Shown: positions 9,591 through 22,385, counted from the first letter of the stretch. The stretch: DNA of 64,000 nucleotides from Deroplatys truncata (GCA_030765065.1 CM060978.1:217329498-217393497); one strand, 5' to 3'. The notes: generated by a model from the sequence alone, not told the origin. Translations and numbers: made by a program.

Positions 9591-10233
9591 CTTTTTAATG
9601 CATTAAGATTTCTGTGAAAACTCAAATGTATACTTTCATGTTTTGCTGATTCATATAGTTTTTAAGAGTTCTATTGGGTAATGTTTATTTAATATCCCTT
9701 TTCTTTTTGTTCCTATGAAATTAAGATTTTTACATTTCTGTCAAATGTTGCATATTTTACTCTTGTGTCTAGATTGCTTGTTCATAACCTAGATGTAGCA
9801 GCTATACAAATTTGTAGTACTGTAATTTTCAGTTTATAAGAAATTATTTAAGCTATAGCAAGCCATGGTGTAACATAAAAGCTTTAATACAGAAATTAAT
9901 ATAATGAAGTAATTCAGGGCTTTATGGTTGGCAAGATCCTTGAAACTGCTTCCATTATTGACTATATGGTCATTCCTCTATTGAGTAAATAGAGGTACGA
10001 CAATAGTCTCATGATAGCTGAATACTAGGTATATAGCCACATCAAAATTTTAAATCTGAATTTATAGTGAAAGTCCCTTTCCATGCTGTCATTTCTATTC
10101 ATACTATTCTTAGAATTTATAACAATTTTATTTCCTTTTCCTTTTATATTTTTCCTCCAAAAAGTGCATCAGTGAACTGGCTTTTCTACATACTTAGGCT
10201 TTATGTTCCCAAAATTTTGTTTAAAGCACACAC

Positions 10234-10424
10234 TGTTGTTGTTGTTGTTGTTGTTGTTCACCAATGGCATTGGGGATTAATTGATCTGCATCCTTTTCCC
10301 TCTGGCTTCCCAATATAAAGTCTAAGTTATCACTTTTAAGGCCTTTGCTTTTGGCGAGATGTTGTTTGTTCAGGATGACATCTTCTTCACAGAGAGTGCA
10401 CTTGGGTGTAGGTAGGCATACACT
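10234..10424 (-). mobile_element. LINE 3' end fragment with AAC tail, inverted copy
   Basis: Reverse complement of about 7467-7650 in the LINE fragment at 7 kb, covering the CTLCEED zinc finger and the terminal GGTGAACAACAAC. Here the 3' end runs into eight AAC units (GTT on + strand, 10235-10258). This shows that the LINE ends in an AAC repeat. 9600-10230 is AT-rich with nothing recognised. Confidence 0.8.
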
Positions 10425-10548
10425 GTGAGGGTTGAATATTTGCTGTTCTGACTTCTAAATGTTTGTTGTGTACCATCTTTACAAATAAAATACTATGTGG
10501 AACGAGTGTTCTTTTTGTTTGTAGCTTATGTATATACATCTGTTTGGG

Positions 10549-10870
10549 AGCTAGGGTAGCTCAGTGGTTCCGTTCATATCTCTCTGTTGAGGGTCCATAG
10601 TTTCATTCCAGTCTCTGGGGCGGAAATTTTAAGTTGGCTGTATCCAAGCCTTCACCTCTGACTAAATCATGTGAAACACCCCAATGCCTAACATGATTGG
10701 AATACCCAGTAAAAGCTGTAGGTCCTCATCACCACCATTCCATCAGAGATAATGGATACTGCCCTGTTGGTTGCCTTCAGCTAATAAGTGGGTCCAGTCA
10801 TCACTTGGTGAAATGAAGTTTCCCTGAAGGTCATTGACCATATGGGAGCATTGAAACAACAGCAGGAACA
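10549..10870 (+). mobile_element. Probable tRNA-derived SINE
   Basis: The left end contains TAGCTCAGTGGTTC, an RNA polymerase III A-box-like sequence, and about 45 bp on ATAGTTTCATTCCAGT, a B-box-like sequence. A non-tRNA body of about 250 bp follows. No clear target duplication was found and the boundaries are approximate. Confidence 0.6.
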
Positions 10871-11693
10871 CATATATTATAGGGAATTGTAAAAAATAAC
10901 ATAATATCTGTTGAAACACTTACAGAAGCAGCTTCAAGATATGGATGCTTGTCGAAATTAATTCAAAGTTGCTTATAATTAAAATCTGTTTTCAAATTTC
11001 ATATTTTATTACATTTGTTATGCGATGCAATGCAATGTTAGTAAATATTATAACCAAACAAAATTACTTCTTCCAACATATGACAAATTTGTTGGCCTCA
11101 TTTCTATTCATTTTTGCTGGTTCCTAAAGCACAAGGCTCCAAAACCTTTTCCTGATCGTGAACAGTTTGCAGCCAAGTGTAAGATGCTGAAAATTTTTGG
11201 GGCAAGTTTTGTCCAAATGAGTTAAACAATGAAGATTTGTAACTAAGGTATGAAAATAATGTCAGAGGAAGTTTTAATAAGCTGTAGACACATTTTTGCT
11301 ATGTCCATTATAGTGGAATGGGGAGGATTTAGTTTTGTAAGGTGTTACCAGTTGTGGTGAGTGTGGTAGCTATAAGATGCAATATGTACAACTAGGTATC
11401 ATCATTAGATCTCCATAGTATGTGACTGTTAGGTGGATCAGAAATGGATATATATACCATTATATTTGAGAGCATTTATTAAAAATTTATCCTTTTATCA
11501 CTTTATTAAAACCCACTGGGGCAAGAAGATAGGTAATCATGGATGACTGTTATGAAAACAATAATAGGTACTAAGGTACAGAAATTGTTGCCAGGTGCCT
11601 TGCTACAACCCTGGGAGATAGATTTAGGTATACACTTGGCTTAATAATCATTCTTGTAGTTTATGAATGAGTATGGTTAATTTTCCACACCAG

Positions 11694-11842
11694 GTTATCA
11701 CATCATGCTTGACCGATTTCTGCAGGCAGTTTATGGCACAGCATATGGAACCACAATCAGCTAGTTGGCTCTCATCTCTAACAAACATGGTTGGTAACAT
11801 GTTTGTATCAGAGGAAGGTGGTGTTCGAACACAGCAGATGAG
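11694..11842 (+). CDS. ARMH3: ARMH3 internal exon 2 of 8
   Basis: Encodes VITSCLTDFCRQF, then SASWLSSLTNMVGNMF and EGGVRTQQM. It matches the ARMH3 stretch that in vertebrates reads VIAQALSEYNRQ and then SALTSMVGSMF. The acceptor is CCACACCAG/GTT at 11693/11694 and the donor AG/GTAAGT. Length 149 nt: starts in phase 0, ends two bases into an Arg codon. A second AG at 11729 would also keep the frame but would drop the conserved VITSCLTDFCRQ block, so the upstream site is preferred. The 3.5-kb upstream intron carries the inverted PLE, the LINE tail and a SINE. Confidence 0.92.
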
Positions 11843-12002
11843 GTAAGTGGCTCTTAATTTATGGGTTAGACACAGTTGCGGCTCACGAGTATATATTTTG
11901 GGTGTTCACAAAATGTTAGATTCAACAGCCCTGAAAATGTGATATAGCATGTACTGCTTAATGATTATGATTATGAACAAACTGACAACTACAGCCACTC
12001 CC

Positions 12003-12003
<1 letters not shown>

Positions 12004-12078
<75 letters not shown>
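12004..12078. repeat. AAT microsatellite
   Basis: About 25 uninterrupted AAT units. The long poly-Asn and poly-Leu readings across it are artefacts of the repeat. 12080-13800 is AT-rich intron with nothing recognised. Confidence 0.95.
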
Positions 12079-13849
12079 TAATGTACAACTTTGACAAAAG
12101 AAAAGGTTGTTTTGTGAATTTTTATTTTTTTGTACATAATTAAGTCAGTTTAGAGAAAACGAAGTAATGGCAAGCTTTCGCTACTCTCCATTTGCATTAT
12201 TTCATCAGCCAAATATTAATATTACTAATTTATTAGCACTCACCAAGTCTCATTTTCTAAGCAGGAAAATGCATAATTTCTTCTTATAAAATGTCCTGTC
12301 CCTCCATATAGTCCACACAAAAGTTAATCAATATAAATACATGTTATGCTGCACTGTAGGTACACATTAAATAAGGAAAACTATACTGCATCATGGGTGA
12401 TATTATCTATTTATAAAGAAAATCCATGTATCTGCTTTTCAAGCACACAAATGTCTAGATCACTCTATGATTGAAGTCTTTACTATCTAATTGTAATATA
12501 GCATATCTCATCCAGAAATCCATAATATGTATATACAGAAAATAAACTTTTCTATCCGTATAACTATAACATGCACTCACATCAGATCTAAATTTCGCTG
12601 TACAGTGAGCGAAGTTGTATAGCTGTTCAGTATGCTAGCATCTAGTGGGGTTTATGTCAAACTGAAAGGCAAACGGGGGTTCTTAACTTCCCACCCTTGC
12701 ACTCTCGCATGAATGAAACTTGTGCAGTAGTCTGGTACCATCTAGTGGCATTGATATAAACTTGTTGCTGAGAGATGAATGGTAAGGGCCTGTGCACGAT
12801 CCATGTGTATTTCACTTTTAAGATAATTACATCATACCAGCTGTGCATGCGCAAAAACTGCTAAAAACATATACAACTCAAGTTGTGCTTGCAACTCTGT
12901 TGCCATGTTTCATTGTTTAGAGGAGAAGTGCGATAGATTTGAACACTGTACACTTTAAATTATTGCATTTCTGTTGGTGTCCAAAGAAAAAATAACCAAT
13001 AAATCCAGAAGGTGTCAAAAATTAGGGTGTTCATGTGGTCTTGTGCTCTTACACAGCAACCGTCACTGGTTAAACAGTATTTCAGTATATAAATGCATTT
13101 ACTCTCCCTGTTTTGAAATACTTTGTGCAAAAATATATCATGCTTTTCTTTTACGTAATACATATTCAGTACTGTATACATTAAAAGGATCAGAAATAAG
13201 AAGCAAATTTCTGAATATACCTTTGTTATTACATGTTTGAAATTATTGCAAGTTATATGAATAAGAAGGATAGATTTTTATGTCATTGTTAAAAGATCTC
13301 CCAAATGGGTAGCAGCAGCCTTGCAATTATTGTTTTATCTGAAATCATGGGATAAAACTATTAAAAATATTTGAAGAAAAAGAAAGTGCATTTTTTATTT
13401 TTTTTCCCAAAGGGAAAGAAGTGTTCCAGAGCTCTGAAATCAAACATTGATGAATTAGTGTTTTAGGAAGTTGGCACTAAAGAGACATTAATAACCTTAT
13501 AAATCATCCTTATACATAGCTTTTCCTGTTTTAGTTATCCTTCAGTGTGGGCTTGTATGCTGATCATTTTGTCTTCCAGCAAAATACTTGCATAACTGAA
13601 ACCATTAGTTCTGTAATTATTCAGGTTTTCACAATTAAAGTTAAAGAGTTACAATCAAAATAAACATACATCTTATCAGAAGAGGTACTAGAAATGTCCT
13701 GCTTCTTCTGTATAGTTTTGTCATTCCTTTAGGAAATTGGTCTTCCGTTTTTTTCTGATATTTTCTTTCATTTTTCTGTTTATTCCATATTCATATTTCC
13801 CTTTTAAATAATAATCTGCCTATAGATGCAGGTTGTTTGTAAAACTGTT

Positions 13850-14490
13850 TGTGCCCTCAGGGGCTCACCTTGGTTAGTACGGTAGTGGCGACCCCGAGGT
13901 ACCTGAGCCACAGTGCCTGGGGGTATAACCAGTCCACCCTGTCTCCTGGGACCAGAAATAAGGAGATCCTCCAGGTTGTGGGTTAAACATGGGGCTCTCA
14001 ACCCCACTTGTAAAACCCTTGTTAAGACGGATGGTTTGTTGTTGGCGACTTGGAATGTTCAAACTATGTTATGACCTGGAAAAATGAAAGAAGTCGCAAA
14101 TAACTCTTAAGGCATTGGTGGACAGTAGTGTTGCAAGAAAAACGTTGGAGTGGAGAAAGAAGAATAGATAAACAGGATTACCCATTATTGTATTGTGGAT
14201 CAACTGAGCCTGGACTACACAAGATAGGATTTATTATCGCAAAGGGAATAAAGAAGAGCCTGATAGAGTTGGACCCAGTTAATAAAGCATTGTGTAAAAT
14301 AGCCTTAAGGTCCAATTTCGAAATGTGTGTATACTTTCTGTGTATGCATCTGTGGAGGAAAGGGCGAGTTGACAGGAAAGAGTTTTCGTGAGAGTTTGGA
14401 AGGAGAGTGTGGTGAAGGAGTTTCTGGATACATTGATGTTCTTGGGTGATTTTGGTGCTGGAGTGGCGTGGAGGCAAGTGTTACTTAACT
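13850..14490 (+). pseudogene. RTE/CR1-like LINE 5' region and endonuclease fragment
   Basis: The + strand reads LATWNVQTML near 14050 (family: ATWNVRTM.), then KMKEVA, GRIDKQD-like text, a block ending FIIAKGIKKSLIELDPVNKA, and later FLGDFGAGV (family: LLGDFNAKVG) near 14430. These are the start, middle and Asp-Asn motifs of an apurinic-type LINE endonuclease. Frameshifts and stops break it, and RT is absent. 13850-14040 resembles the 5' untranslated region of such elements. 14490-15800 holds nothing I recognise. Confidence 0.62.
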
Positions 14491-15805
14491 AGGTGTCGAG
14501 GTTGGTGCCTCGCATGGACAGTTTGTGATTGGAGTTAATTGGATTATTAAGGAAGTTTCTCGTGTGTTATTGTTTTTTATAACTGTGTAGAATTGCATTG
14601 TACGTTTACATTTGCTCAGGATTAGTTCTTATTTGCCATATTCTGTGAGATTTCTATTGCTTAATTTTTGCATTTGTTGATTTACTATTTCTATTTTTGC
14701 AATCCTGGTGTTTCTCTCTGTGAATGCTCTGACTGTATTGGTTTTGAATGTGATTATCTAATAACCAGAGCTGCTTCTGTAATCTGAGTTGACTTGTACT
14801 TGTTTTGTTTTTATTGTATTGCTGTTCTGACTTGAATAAATTTATAGCCAGAGGGTGGCGCTGATGACTGCCACTGTTTTGCACCACTCAAACCGCTATT
14901 ACTACTATTACTAAAATTGTTTTGTGTTCACAACACAGAATCTAAATCCCTTAGTATGGAAAGAAGTGGAATGACTAAGTGCATGCATTCATTTGTGTGT
15001 GTGCCTGCCCCTTATACCATCATTTTTCCTGCTGCATGACATCATGAACTGTTGGCTCAGCATAAGTATTCACAAATACATTCCAGCTGAGAGCTTCAAT
15101 ATGGAGAACTGCGTTTTTATTGCACATACTAAGAGAGTTGAATCAGCAGTCAGAATGATGTGATAGCAATCTCTTTAGCTTCATGAATGTGTGTGAAAAG
15201 TTTATATCAATGTTTAAATGCTTTTTGATATTTTGTATAAATAAAGACTATACTTACTTAATGCCCACAGTGTATGTTGCATTTAATGATTTGAATTTAA
15301 TTTTTATGTTTAGGATATGTGAATAAATAAATGAATGATCTACAAAACAAAAAATTAAACTGCTGACCAGATTAAACATGTAACCCCGTTTACTGCATGT
15401 CTGAGGAGAGCTGACATAGGGTTAAAGGTTATCAGCCAATGAATTGAGAAGTGATACTAGCCTATTCTTTAAGTGGAACCTAAATGTGTCATTTTCCTAG
15501 TTCCATAACAGTTGGTTCAGTCATTCTTGAATCACAAGGTTAAATAAATATAAACAAAATTTTAAAATGTTGTTATTGGATTCAGTGTAGTGTATTATAG
15601 ATATTAACATAGGTTATTTATGAAACCAAAAATGTCCAGTAAGATTTTGCTTGCAGTATTATTAGGTATATACCATGAAGAAGAATATACAATTTATTAG
15701 GATGATTTAACAATTCTTGCAGTGCTGATGCCTAATTTTGGAACCAAAAGCAGTCTCACCTTTATGCTTGTTTAATAATTTTATATTAAATAGAGTTCAA
15801 CAATA

Positions 15806-16295
15806 TGATTTTTTTACTCTCTAGCACCTACCTGTATTAGGAAGAAGTGTTTTGATACTAAGATGAAAAATTGATATTGAGATTTCACAGAAAATACAAG
15901 TTTTGAGGTCCCCTGAATTAAAAAAAAAGTTTTACTTTCCCTTCTATGATGAAGTATTGTATTCCACCCAAAAATTAATTCCAAGATTTTACTGGAAAGG
16001 AATGTTTTGAGGTCCCCAAACCCCCAAAAAAGCATTTTTAAAAAAGGTCCATCTATGTTTGTGAACAGCCTTCCAAAGATGTGACATGAAGATTTTCAAG
16101 AAAATCCCTTCACCCTAAACTACCAATTTTGTGAAAGAGTTTGTTATTTTAAATTTTCTAAAAAATGGCTCTAATGATTTTGATTAAAATGCTATATGTT
16201 TAAGATATTTTCATAAATAAAATATATATCTTAAATTTTCTGGGAGCAGCCTCTGAAGTTCTTTTCATTCTGAATGACTTTTGCATAACTAGTAA
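15806..16295 (+). repeat. 0.85-kb repeat, diverged copy, left part
   Basis: Matches the start of the best copies at 19751 and 44664: terminal-like ACTCTCTAGC, then GAGATTTCAC, TTTTGAGGTCCCCTGAAT, and the inner block ending GACTTTTGCATAACT. Interrupted at about 16295 by a LINE fragment. Confidence 0.7.
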
Positions 16296-16299
16296 ATTT

Positions 16300-16930
16300 A
16301 ATTTGATTTATCCATCGATTAAAATTCATGAATTCATGGTATTGTCAAGAAAATGCTAAGTACAAAAGAAGTTGCATTATACAATGCAGTACAATACATT
16401 AAGTTCTACCTATATACAATCCTACTCTTACAACCTATTACAAAGAAAATGCATGTGCAAAGTTTGTCCTTAAGCTAATATGTACAATTTTGTGTAATAG
16501 AACAATTTAATAATGTATACTACAAAAAGCATAACAATACTAAAATTTAATAGTTTATTAACTGGTCTATTGAAGAGTAACATCCTTGAATCATACATTT
16601 TTTTTCAGTTCCCTTTTAAATTGCTTTATATCTTTTGTTTGTTGAGTATGTGTTGATAGTTTATTAAAAAACATACAAGCGGCAACAGTGGGTTTCATCT
16701 TGAACAATTGTAATGTATGTGGAGATATATGGAAATGTGTGTTACCTGTAGTGAAATGGTCGTGAATCTGGCTGTTAATTTTTGCATGATTTTCATTATG
16801 TTTTAGATACATTATTACCTAAAAGTATATAGAGAAAAAAAAGTTAGAATATTTAATTTCCTGAAATAATTTCTGCAAGATTCCTGTGACTTTAGACCTA
16901 CTATTACCGTAAATTGCTCTTTTCTGCAGT
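16300..16930 (-). pseudogene. LINE C-terminal fragment inside repeat copy
   Basis: The minus strand at 16591-16812 encodes HISPHTLQLFKMKPTVAACM, then FFNKLS and IKQFKRELKKN. This matches the C-terminal pattern of Jockey/CR1-type LINEs (L.LPH..TQLFKKSP...G...FNKLP..I....FK..LK). It splits a copy of the 0.85-kb repeat whose two halves resume at about 16295 and 16930, so it is a later insertion. Confidence 0.6.
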
Positions 16931-17396
16931 ATCTTATCATAAGGGATAGTCAAAATCTTACTACACAAAAAATGCAGATCTTGTTAAAGCAAAATTTATG
17001 TCAAATAACATTTTTGCTGGATTTATCCATTTCCAAGATATTGTTTCTTATTGGTTCGAATTTTCAGCACTTTTCTCAACTGAAAATCACAATTCTTTCT
17101 TCCTTCCTTCCTTCTTTCCTTCTTTCCTTCCTGCCTCCCTCCCTCCCTCCCTCCCTTCCGATAATGCAAAGAGAACAGAATTTCAAAGCCATCACATAAC
17201 AACCAGCTTTCTAAAAGATTTGACTATTGCTTTAGCTTACTGTATTCTTATATGTACAACAAAATATATAAATGAGTAATGAAGATTTATCTGTATTAAC
17301 AAGAAATAGATAGAAGAATAAGCTTTTGTAAGAATAATTTATAGAAGAGTGAGTAGAGAAAGGCATGTAAATGCAAACACATCAGATTTTTAAAAG
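16930..17396 (+). repeat. 0.85-kb repeat, diverged copy, right part
   Basis: Resumes with ATAAGGGATAGTCAAAATCT and ends GAGTAGAGAAAGGCATG...ACACATCAGATTTTT, the 3' end seen in the other copies. It contains a pyrimidine microsatellite (TTCC/CTCC) at 17097-17158. Confidence 0.7.
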
Positions 17397-18034
17397 AGTG
17401 CATGTATGTGGGCGTGGGCCTGTGCGCGCGGAGAAGACCAAGCTTGTCTTTTTACCAAGAAAAAGAGGTTCAATGTTTTTGTAAACCGTTCTTCTTTGGG
17501 AGGAAGTTAACCTGCTCTACCTCGACTAAATAGTTAGGAGTTATCTGATAACAGCTGAAATGGGGTAAGCATTTTGAAAATAAAGTCATAAAAGCTCAAG
17601 TCATTTTGGGCTTGTGGGAGGGCTATGGCACAAGGTTGGGCCTAAGGCCTAAGATAGTTCATTGGCTACATATCTCAGTTATTAGATGCTCAGTCACGTA
17701 TGCCTCTTTATATATTCTCTGATGTATAAACTGTAAACTAGCAAGCCTAACAGTTTACAAAGATTGGCCTGGATAGACATAATGGGCGCAGTGCAAATCA
17801 CTACAATGTGTATTAGAGGTGCTCTTTTTGCCTCTCTGCACTTGTATGCTAAAGAACTGGCAAGGCCAGGGGCGCACTGCTTCTGCATGCTGGGTGTATA
17901 GTCTTACTTGCATCCATATGGGGGCCTCTTTATCAACATGAGGCTTCAGGAGTTTCACCCCCTCTTTCAAGAATGGCTAGGGACTTAGTGAAGCTTTGTT
18001 TTAATGTTAGGAAAAGTTTCAGTGTATTCATACC
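17397..18034. other. Intron sequence, nothing recognised
   Basis: No exon, element or motif that I can support on either strand. Confidence 0.5.
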
Positions 18035-18036
18035 TA

Positions 18037-19060
18037 CAGAGTGAGCCAAAAGACTCTGAACCGTCTGTGCAGTGTTTTTGCTGTCTGCATCCTCGGTGCT
18101 CGTTGCCGTCAGCCGCTATCATAGAAAGGGGTAGATGAAACCATATAACATTTTTAAAACTACTTTTAAAGGCTTTACTTACCAACTTTACGAAAGGAGA
18201 TGCTGAAACTGGCCACCGTCATTGTCCATACATTTTTGGCACCTCTTTAGGAAACTATCCATCACTCACCGTAGTTTACGTTGAGAAATTTCCTGGTGGG
18301 TATTTTGTTTTAATTCTTCCAGGGTGTGTGGTTTTTTCTTGTACACTTTATGTTTTAACTTACCTCGCAGGGGTATTTTATGAACAATATTACTGGCTGC
18401 GCAGTGTTTTTCCACTGGGTGTGTGGAAACATGTTAAAAACATGATAACGCACTACTGCTATAAACAAAGTCATGCTGTTGTGGTTTTCTGTGCAGTGTG
18501 AAGTGCGGTTTTGAATTGACGGTGATGTGATGTAGTTCAGTTATTACGAGTTATTTATTATTTTGTCCTGCACTTAGTCACAAAGTATATTATGATGCAG
18601 TATATGTTTTCTACTGCACAGCATGTATTTATTTATGATTCGTATGTGTTAACTCGGTCCGCTCGCCAAGTGAAAGTATGATTTGCAGAAAGATTTCCCG
18701 GAGTCAAAGTTCCAGGCCGTACAACAATCCATGAACTTTACAGCAAATGTTCAGACTAAGAAATCTAAAAGAAGGCGTTCGGTCTTACTGAAGAAAGACG
18801 ACATCGGTCATCTTTTGGAAAATTCCCCCCAAAAAATCCATGATGAATAGTTTCCTAAAGAGGTGCCAAAAATGTATGGACAACAATGGTGACCAGTTTC
18901 AGCATTTCCTTTCATAAAGTTGGTAAGTAAAGCCTTTAAAAGTAGTTTTAAAAATGTTGTATGGTTTCATCCGTGCCTTAGCAGCAGATGGCAATGAATG
19001 CCGAGGATGCAGACAGGAGAAACACCGCGCAGACGGTTCGGAGTCTTTTAGCTCACCCTG
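18037..19060 (+). mobile_element. Tc1/mariner-type element with about 220-bp terminal inverted repeats, internally deleted
   Basis: The left end reads CAGAGTGAGCCAAAAGACTC and the right end, reverse-complemented, CAGGGTGAGCTAAAAGACTC. A TA dinucleotide flanks both sides (18035-18036 and 19061-19062), the target duplication of the Tc1/mariner superfamily. The inverted repeats run about 220 bp, to 18262 on the left and from 18840 on the right. Between them, RFPGVKVPGRTTIHELYSK-like coding near 18690-18750 matches the N-terminal helix-turn-helix found in many insect mariner-like transposases (DUF4817-type). The catalytic domain is missing. Confidence 0.85.
18640..18830 (+). pseudogene. Transposase N-terminal helix-turn-helix remnant
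   Basis: FPGVKVPGRTTIHELY corresponds to the conserved RFPGVKVPSRTTI.EL segment of DUF4817-type helix-turn-helix domains. It is followed by KAFGLTEERRHRSSFGK-like sequence with stops. Only the DNA-binding end survives, between the long inverted repeats. Confidence 0.6.
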
Positions 19061-19129
19061 TACCAGGGATGATTGGACCCAACAGGACCAAAATTGATTC
19101 AGCGAGGGGCATTCCTTAATGGTTACAAA

Positions 19130-19365
19130 TGGCTCCCAGATGACATCAGGGGTCAGTCCTGGAGTTTGAGGACCTTCTACAATGATGTCTTTCTGTCCAG
19201 CCAAGTACGCCAATATTTTCCAGGCTGAAGTATTTGTTATGCTGTGCAATCATCTTCCGATACAGGGCTAATCTATTTGCCAAGACACTTGGGCACAAAG
19301 GAGAATGAGAAGGTAGATACTTTAGCAAAGTAGGGGGCTGCAAACCCTTTTGTGGGACCTGAATC
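19130..19365 (+). pseudogene. RNase H domain fragment of a retroelement
   Basis: FQAEVFVMLC at about 19220 and GTKENEKVDTLAK with GAANPFVGPE at about 19290-19360 match the RNase H pattern FQAEV.AI... and G..GNE.AD.LA..G...PFVGPEP, with a stop in the last block. The segment between is shortened. It lies directly after the TIR element. Confidence 0.6.
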
Positions 19366-19399
19366 CTTTTTACATTCTCTGCCACATACATATTATAGA

Positions 19400-21943
19400 T
19401 AAGAGGTAGTATTGTATTCCACCCAAAAATTTGATGTTGAGATTTGACTGGAAATATGTTTTCAGGTCTCGATAATTAGTAGTTACCTATAGTAAATAGA
19501 GGAAGTAATGCATTCCACTCAACACTCTGATGATACATGTTTTGAGGCTCACTGAATAAATAAAAAGTTTAAAAAAAGGTCTTGTGTGTCAGTTAAACAG
19601 CAGAGTTAGTGTTCAAGTTCAGCATCTTCCAAGGATGTGACACAAAGATTTTCAAGAAAATTTGCCACCCCAAACTACCCTTTAAATGGAAAATTTTTTC
19701 ATTATTTTCACAAAAATGGCTCTTAACATTCTGATTAAAATACCATTTTTACTTTCTCTACTACGTATACTAAGTAGGGGAAGTATTGTATTCCACCCAA
19801 AAATTCAGTACCGAGATTTCACCAGAAATACATGTTTTGAGACCCCCTGAATCCAAAAAAAGCATTTTGGGAGTCCGTGTGTGTGTGTGTGTGTGAGAAC
19901 AGCATAACTCGGAAATGAACAGTCGGATAAACACCAAACTTGGTATTTAGGTTCAGTATCTTTCAGAGATGCGACACGAAGGTTTTCAAGAAAATCCCAC
20001 CACCCCAGATTACCCTTTACATGGAACATTTTTCAAAAATTTTAATTTTCTCAAAAATGGCTCTAACGATTTTGATTAAAATATCATATGTATAAGATAT
20101 TTTCATGGCAAATGAAATGTATATCTTGAATTTTCTGGGAATGTCTCCAAAAGTATTCTTCATTGTGAACGACTTTTGCATAACTGGTAAACCATAAGAG
20201 ATAGACAAAATATTACTACACAAAAAATGTAGATCGCGTTAAAATACACAGTTTATGTCATGTACATTTTTTTTTTTTGTTGAGTAAACCATTTTCGAGA
20301 TATTGCTTGTTATTCCCTTAAATTTTTCAATACTTATTTTCTCAAATGGGAATTCGTTATTCATTTTTTTGTCTTGGATATGCAAAGAGTATTAATCTGT
20401 GGGAAAGGGAATGGTGCTGCACCTAGCAACCAGCTATTAAGAGATATGTATGTGCTTAAAGGCTACTGTATTTCTATATTGCCCTTGTAAATATATATTC
20501 CCCTTACATCTACAAGAAACTTAGCAATAAGATAGAGTCTGCAGATGTTTATCTCGATTAACATGAAGTAGATGGAAAATAAGCGTTTGTAAAAATAGTT
20601 TGTACAAGAGTAGAGAAAGTCATGTGAGTGTAACACATCAGATTTTTAAGATAAGTTCATGACAAATATAATGTAAATCTTGAATTTTCTGGGAGTAGCC
20701 TGTTTTTAGTCATTCTGAACGACTTTTGCATAATTGGTAAACTTTAAGAAGAAGATGAAATCATAATAATAATAAAAAAAAAGATGCAGATCATATTAAA
20801 GCCTGCAATTTATGTCAGATATAGTTTTTTGTGCATTAACCATTTCTGAGATATTCTTTAATATTTGTTTTCAAGTGGTAAGTTGCTATTCATTTTTTTC
20901 TTGTGTTGCCCGTGGTCATGCAAAGAGCTTGGAATTTCAAAGCCATCACATGCTGACCTGGTTTTTAAAAATCTATTACTTAAAGGTACTGTATTGTTCT
21001 TATACCTACAATGAATGTGTAAATGCGTAATGAAAATTTATCTCAATTAACAGGAAGAAGATAGAAAAATAAGGTTTGGTAAAAATAGTTTACAGAAGAG
21101 TGAGTAGAGAAAGTCATGTGAATGCAATAAGTTTTTGTTTTTTTTTAAGAAAAAGATCCACTGTGTCGGTGAATGGCATAACTCTAAAACAAAATGTATG
21201 ATAAATACCAAACTTGATATATGATTGTAGCATCTTCCAAGGATGAGACATGAAGATTTTCAAGAAAATCCCCTACCCCAAACTACCCTTACATGGAAAC
21301 ATTTTCAATGTTTTTTAATTTCTCAAAAATGGCTAATGATTTTGATTAAAATAGCACATACTTGAGATATTTACTGGCAAAATGTGTACCTCACATTTTA
21401 TGGGAATAACTTACTGCTTTGAAGTTTTCAATACTTGTCATTTTACTTTCTATACTACGTACGTACAGTAAGTAGAGGAAATATTGTATTCCACCCAATA
21501 ATTTGATACCAAGATTTCACCGGAAATACATGTTTTGATGTCTGCTTAACACAAATAAAGCATTTTTAGAATGTGTGTGGCTGTGCATGCACACTTTTCT
21601 GGGAATAGCCTCTGATGTCCTCTTCATTCTGAACGACTTGTATAATTGGTAAACCATAAGAGAGAGACAAAATTCTACTACACAAAAAAATGTGGATCTC
21701 ACTAAAGCACACAACTTATGTCAGATACTCTTTTTTATGGAGGAGTTAACCATTTCCAAAATATTCCTTGTTATTGGTTTGAATTTTCAAATATTTATAC
21801 TTTTCTCAATTGGGAAGTCGTTATTGTTTTTGTCTCGTAATCATGCAAAGGGCATGGAATTTCAAAGCGATCACAGGTGACATGCTCTTTAAAAATGTGA
21901 CTTTAGCTTTAGCCTACAGTATTCTTCTTATACGTACAGCAAA

Positions 21944-21977
<34 letters not shown>

Positions 21978-22385
21978 TGAATTGTTTATCTCTATTATCA
22001 AGAAGTAGATAGAAGAATGAGCTTTCATAAGAATTGTGTAGAGTAGAGAAAGTCATGAGAATGTAACACATCAGATTTTAAGTGCTGTGGTTATTCAGTT
22101 GTTTCTCACGATGTCATGGGCTATGGAATTTTAAGGACAGCATGTAGTGCCCTACTTTTTAACATCTGACTTGATCACTTTCCTGTATCCCACATGCACC
22201 TACAATAAAATTTGTAATAAAACTTTCTGCAAAAGTTTATCTTGATTAACATGAAGTAGATAGGAAATTTGTAAGAATAGTGTGTAAAAATAAATGAATT
22301 AAGCATTTGTAAGAATAGTGTGTAAAAATAAATGATAGTGGGTAGAAAAAAAGTCTTGTGAATGTAATGTATCAGATTGTTTATT
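19400..22385 (+). repeat. Cluster of 0.85-kb repeat copies
   Basis: Contains one full copy (19751-20647) and at least five partial or internally deleted copies, all in + orientation: about 19400-19750, 20648-21130, 21131-21437, 21438-22080 and 22081-22385. Partial copies repeatedly end in ACACATCAGATTTT. A (GT)n run at 21946-21975 lies near one 3' end. Confidence 0.85.
19751..20647 (+). repeat. 0.85-kb repeat, best copy in left cluster
   Basis: Begins ACTTTCTCTACTACGTAT and ends AGTAGAGAAAGTCATGTGAG...ACACATCAGATTTTT. The first 12 bases (ACTTTCTCTACT) are the inverse complement of AGTAGAGAAAGT, which sits about 30 bp inside the 3' end. An internal (GT)n run lies at 19879-19897. A short hairpin (ATGTG...CACAT) sits just before the 3' end. 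No convincing coding capacity. Confidence 0.85.

Noticed and set aside
11730-11842. Shorter version of ARMH3 exon 2 starting at the AG of 11729
   Set aside because: In frame, but it would remove the conserved VITSCLTDFCRQ block; the site at 11693 fits the family better.
11949-12143. Long Asn, Leu, Tyr or Ile-Tyr rich open frames (also 30763-30957, 36059-36385, 42621-42827, 58452-59000)
   Set aside because: They are translations of trinucleotide or AT microsatellites and have no other coding support.
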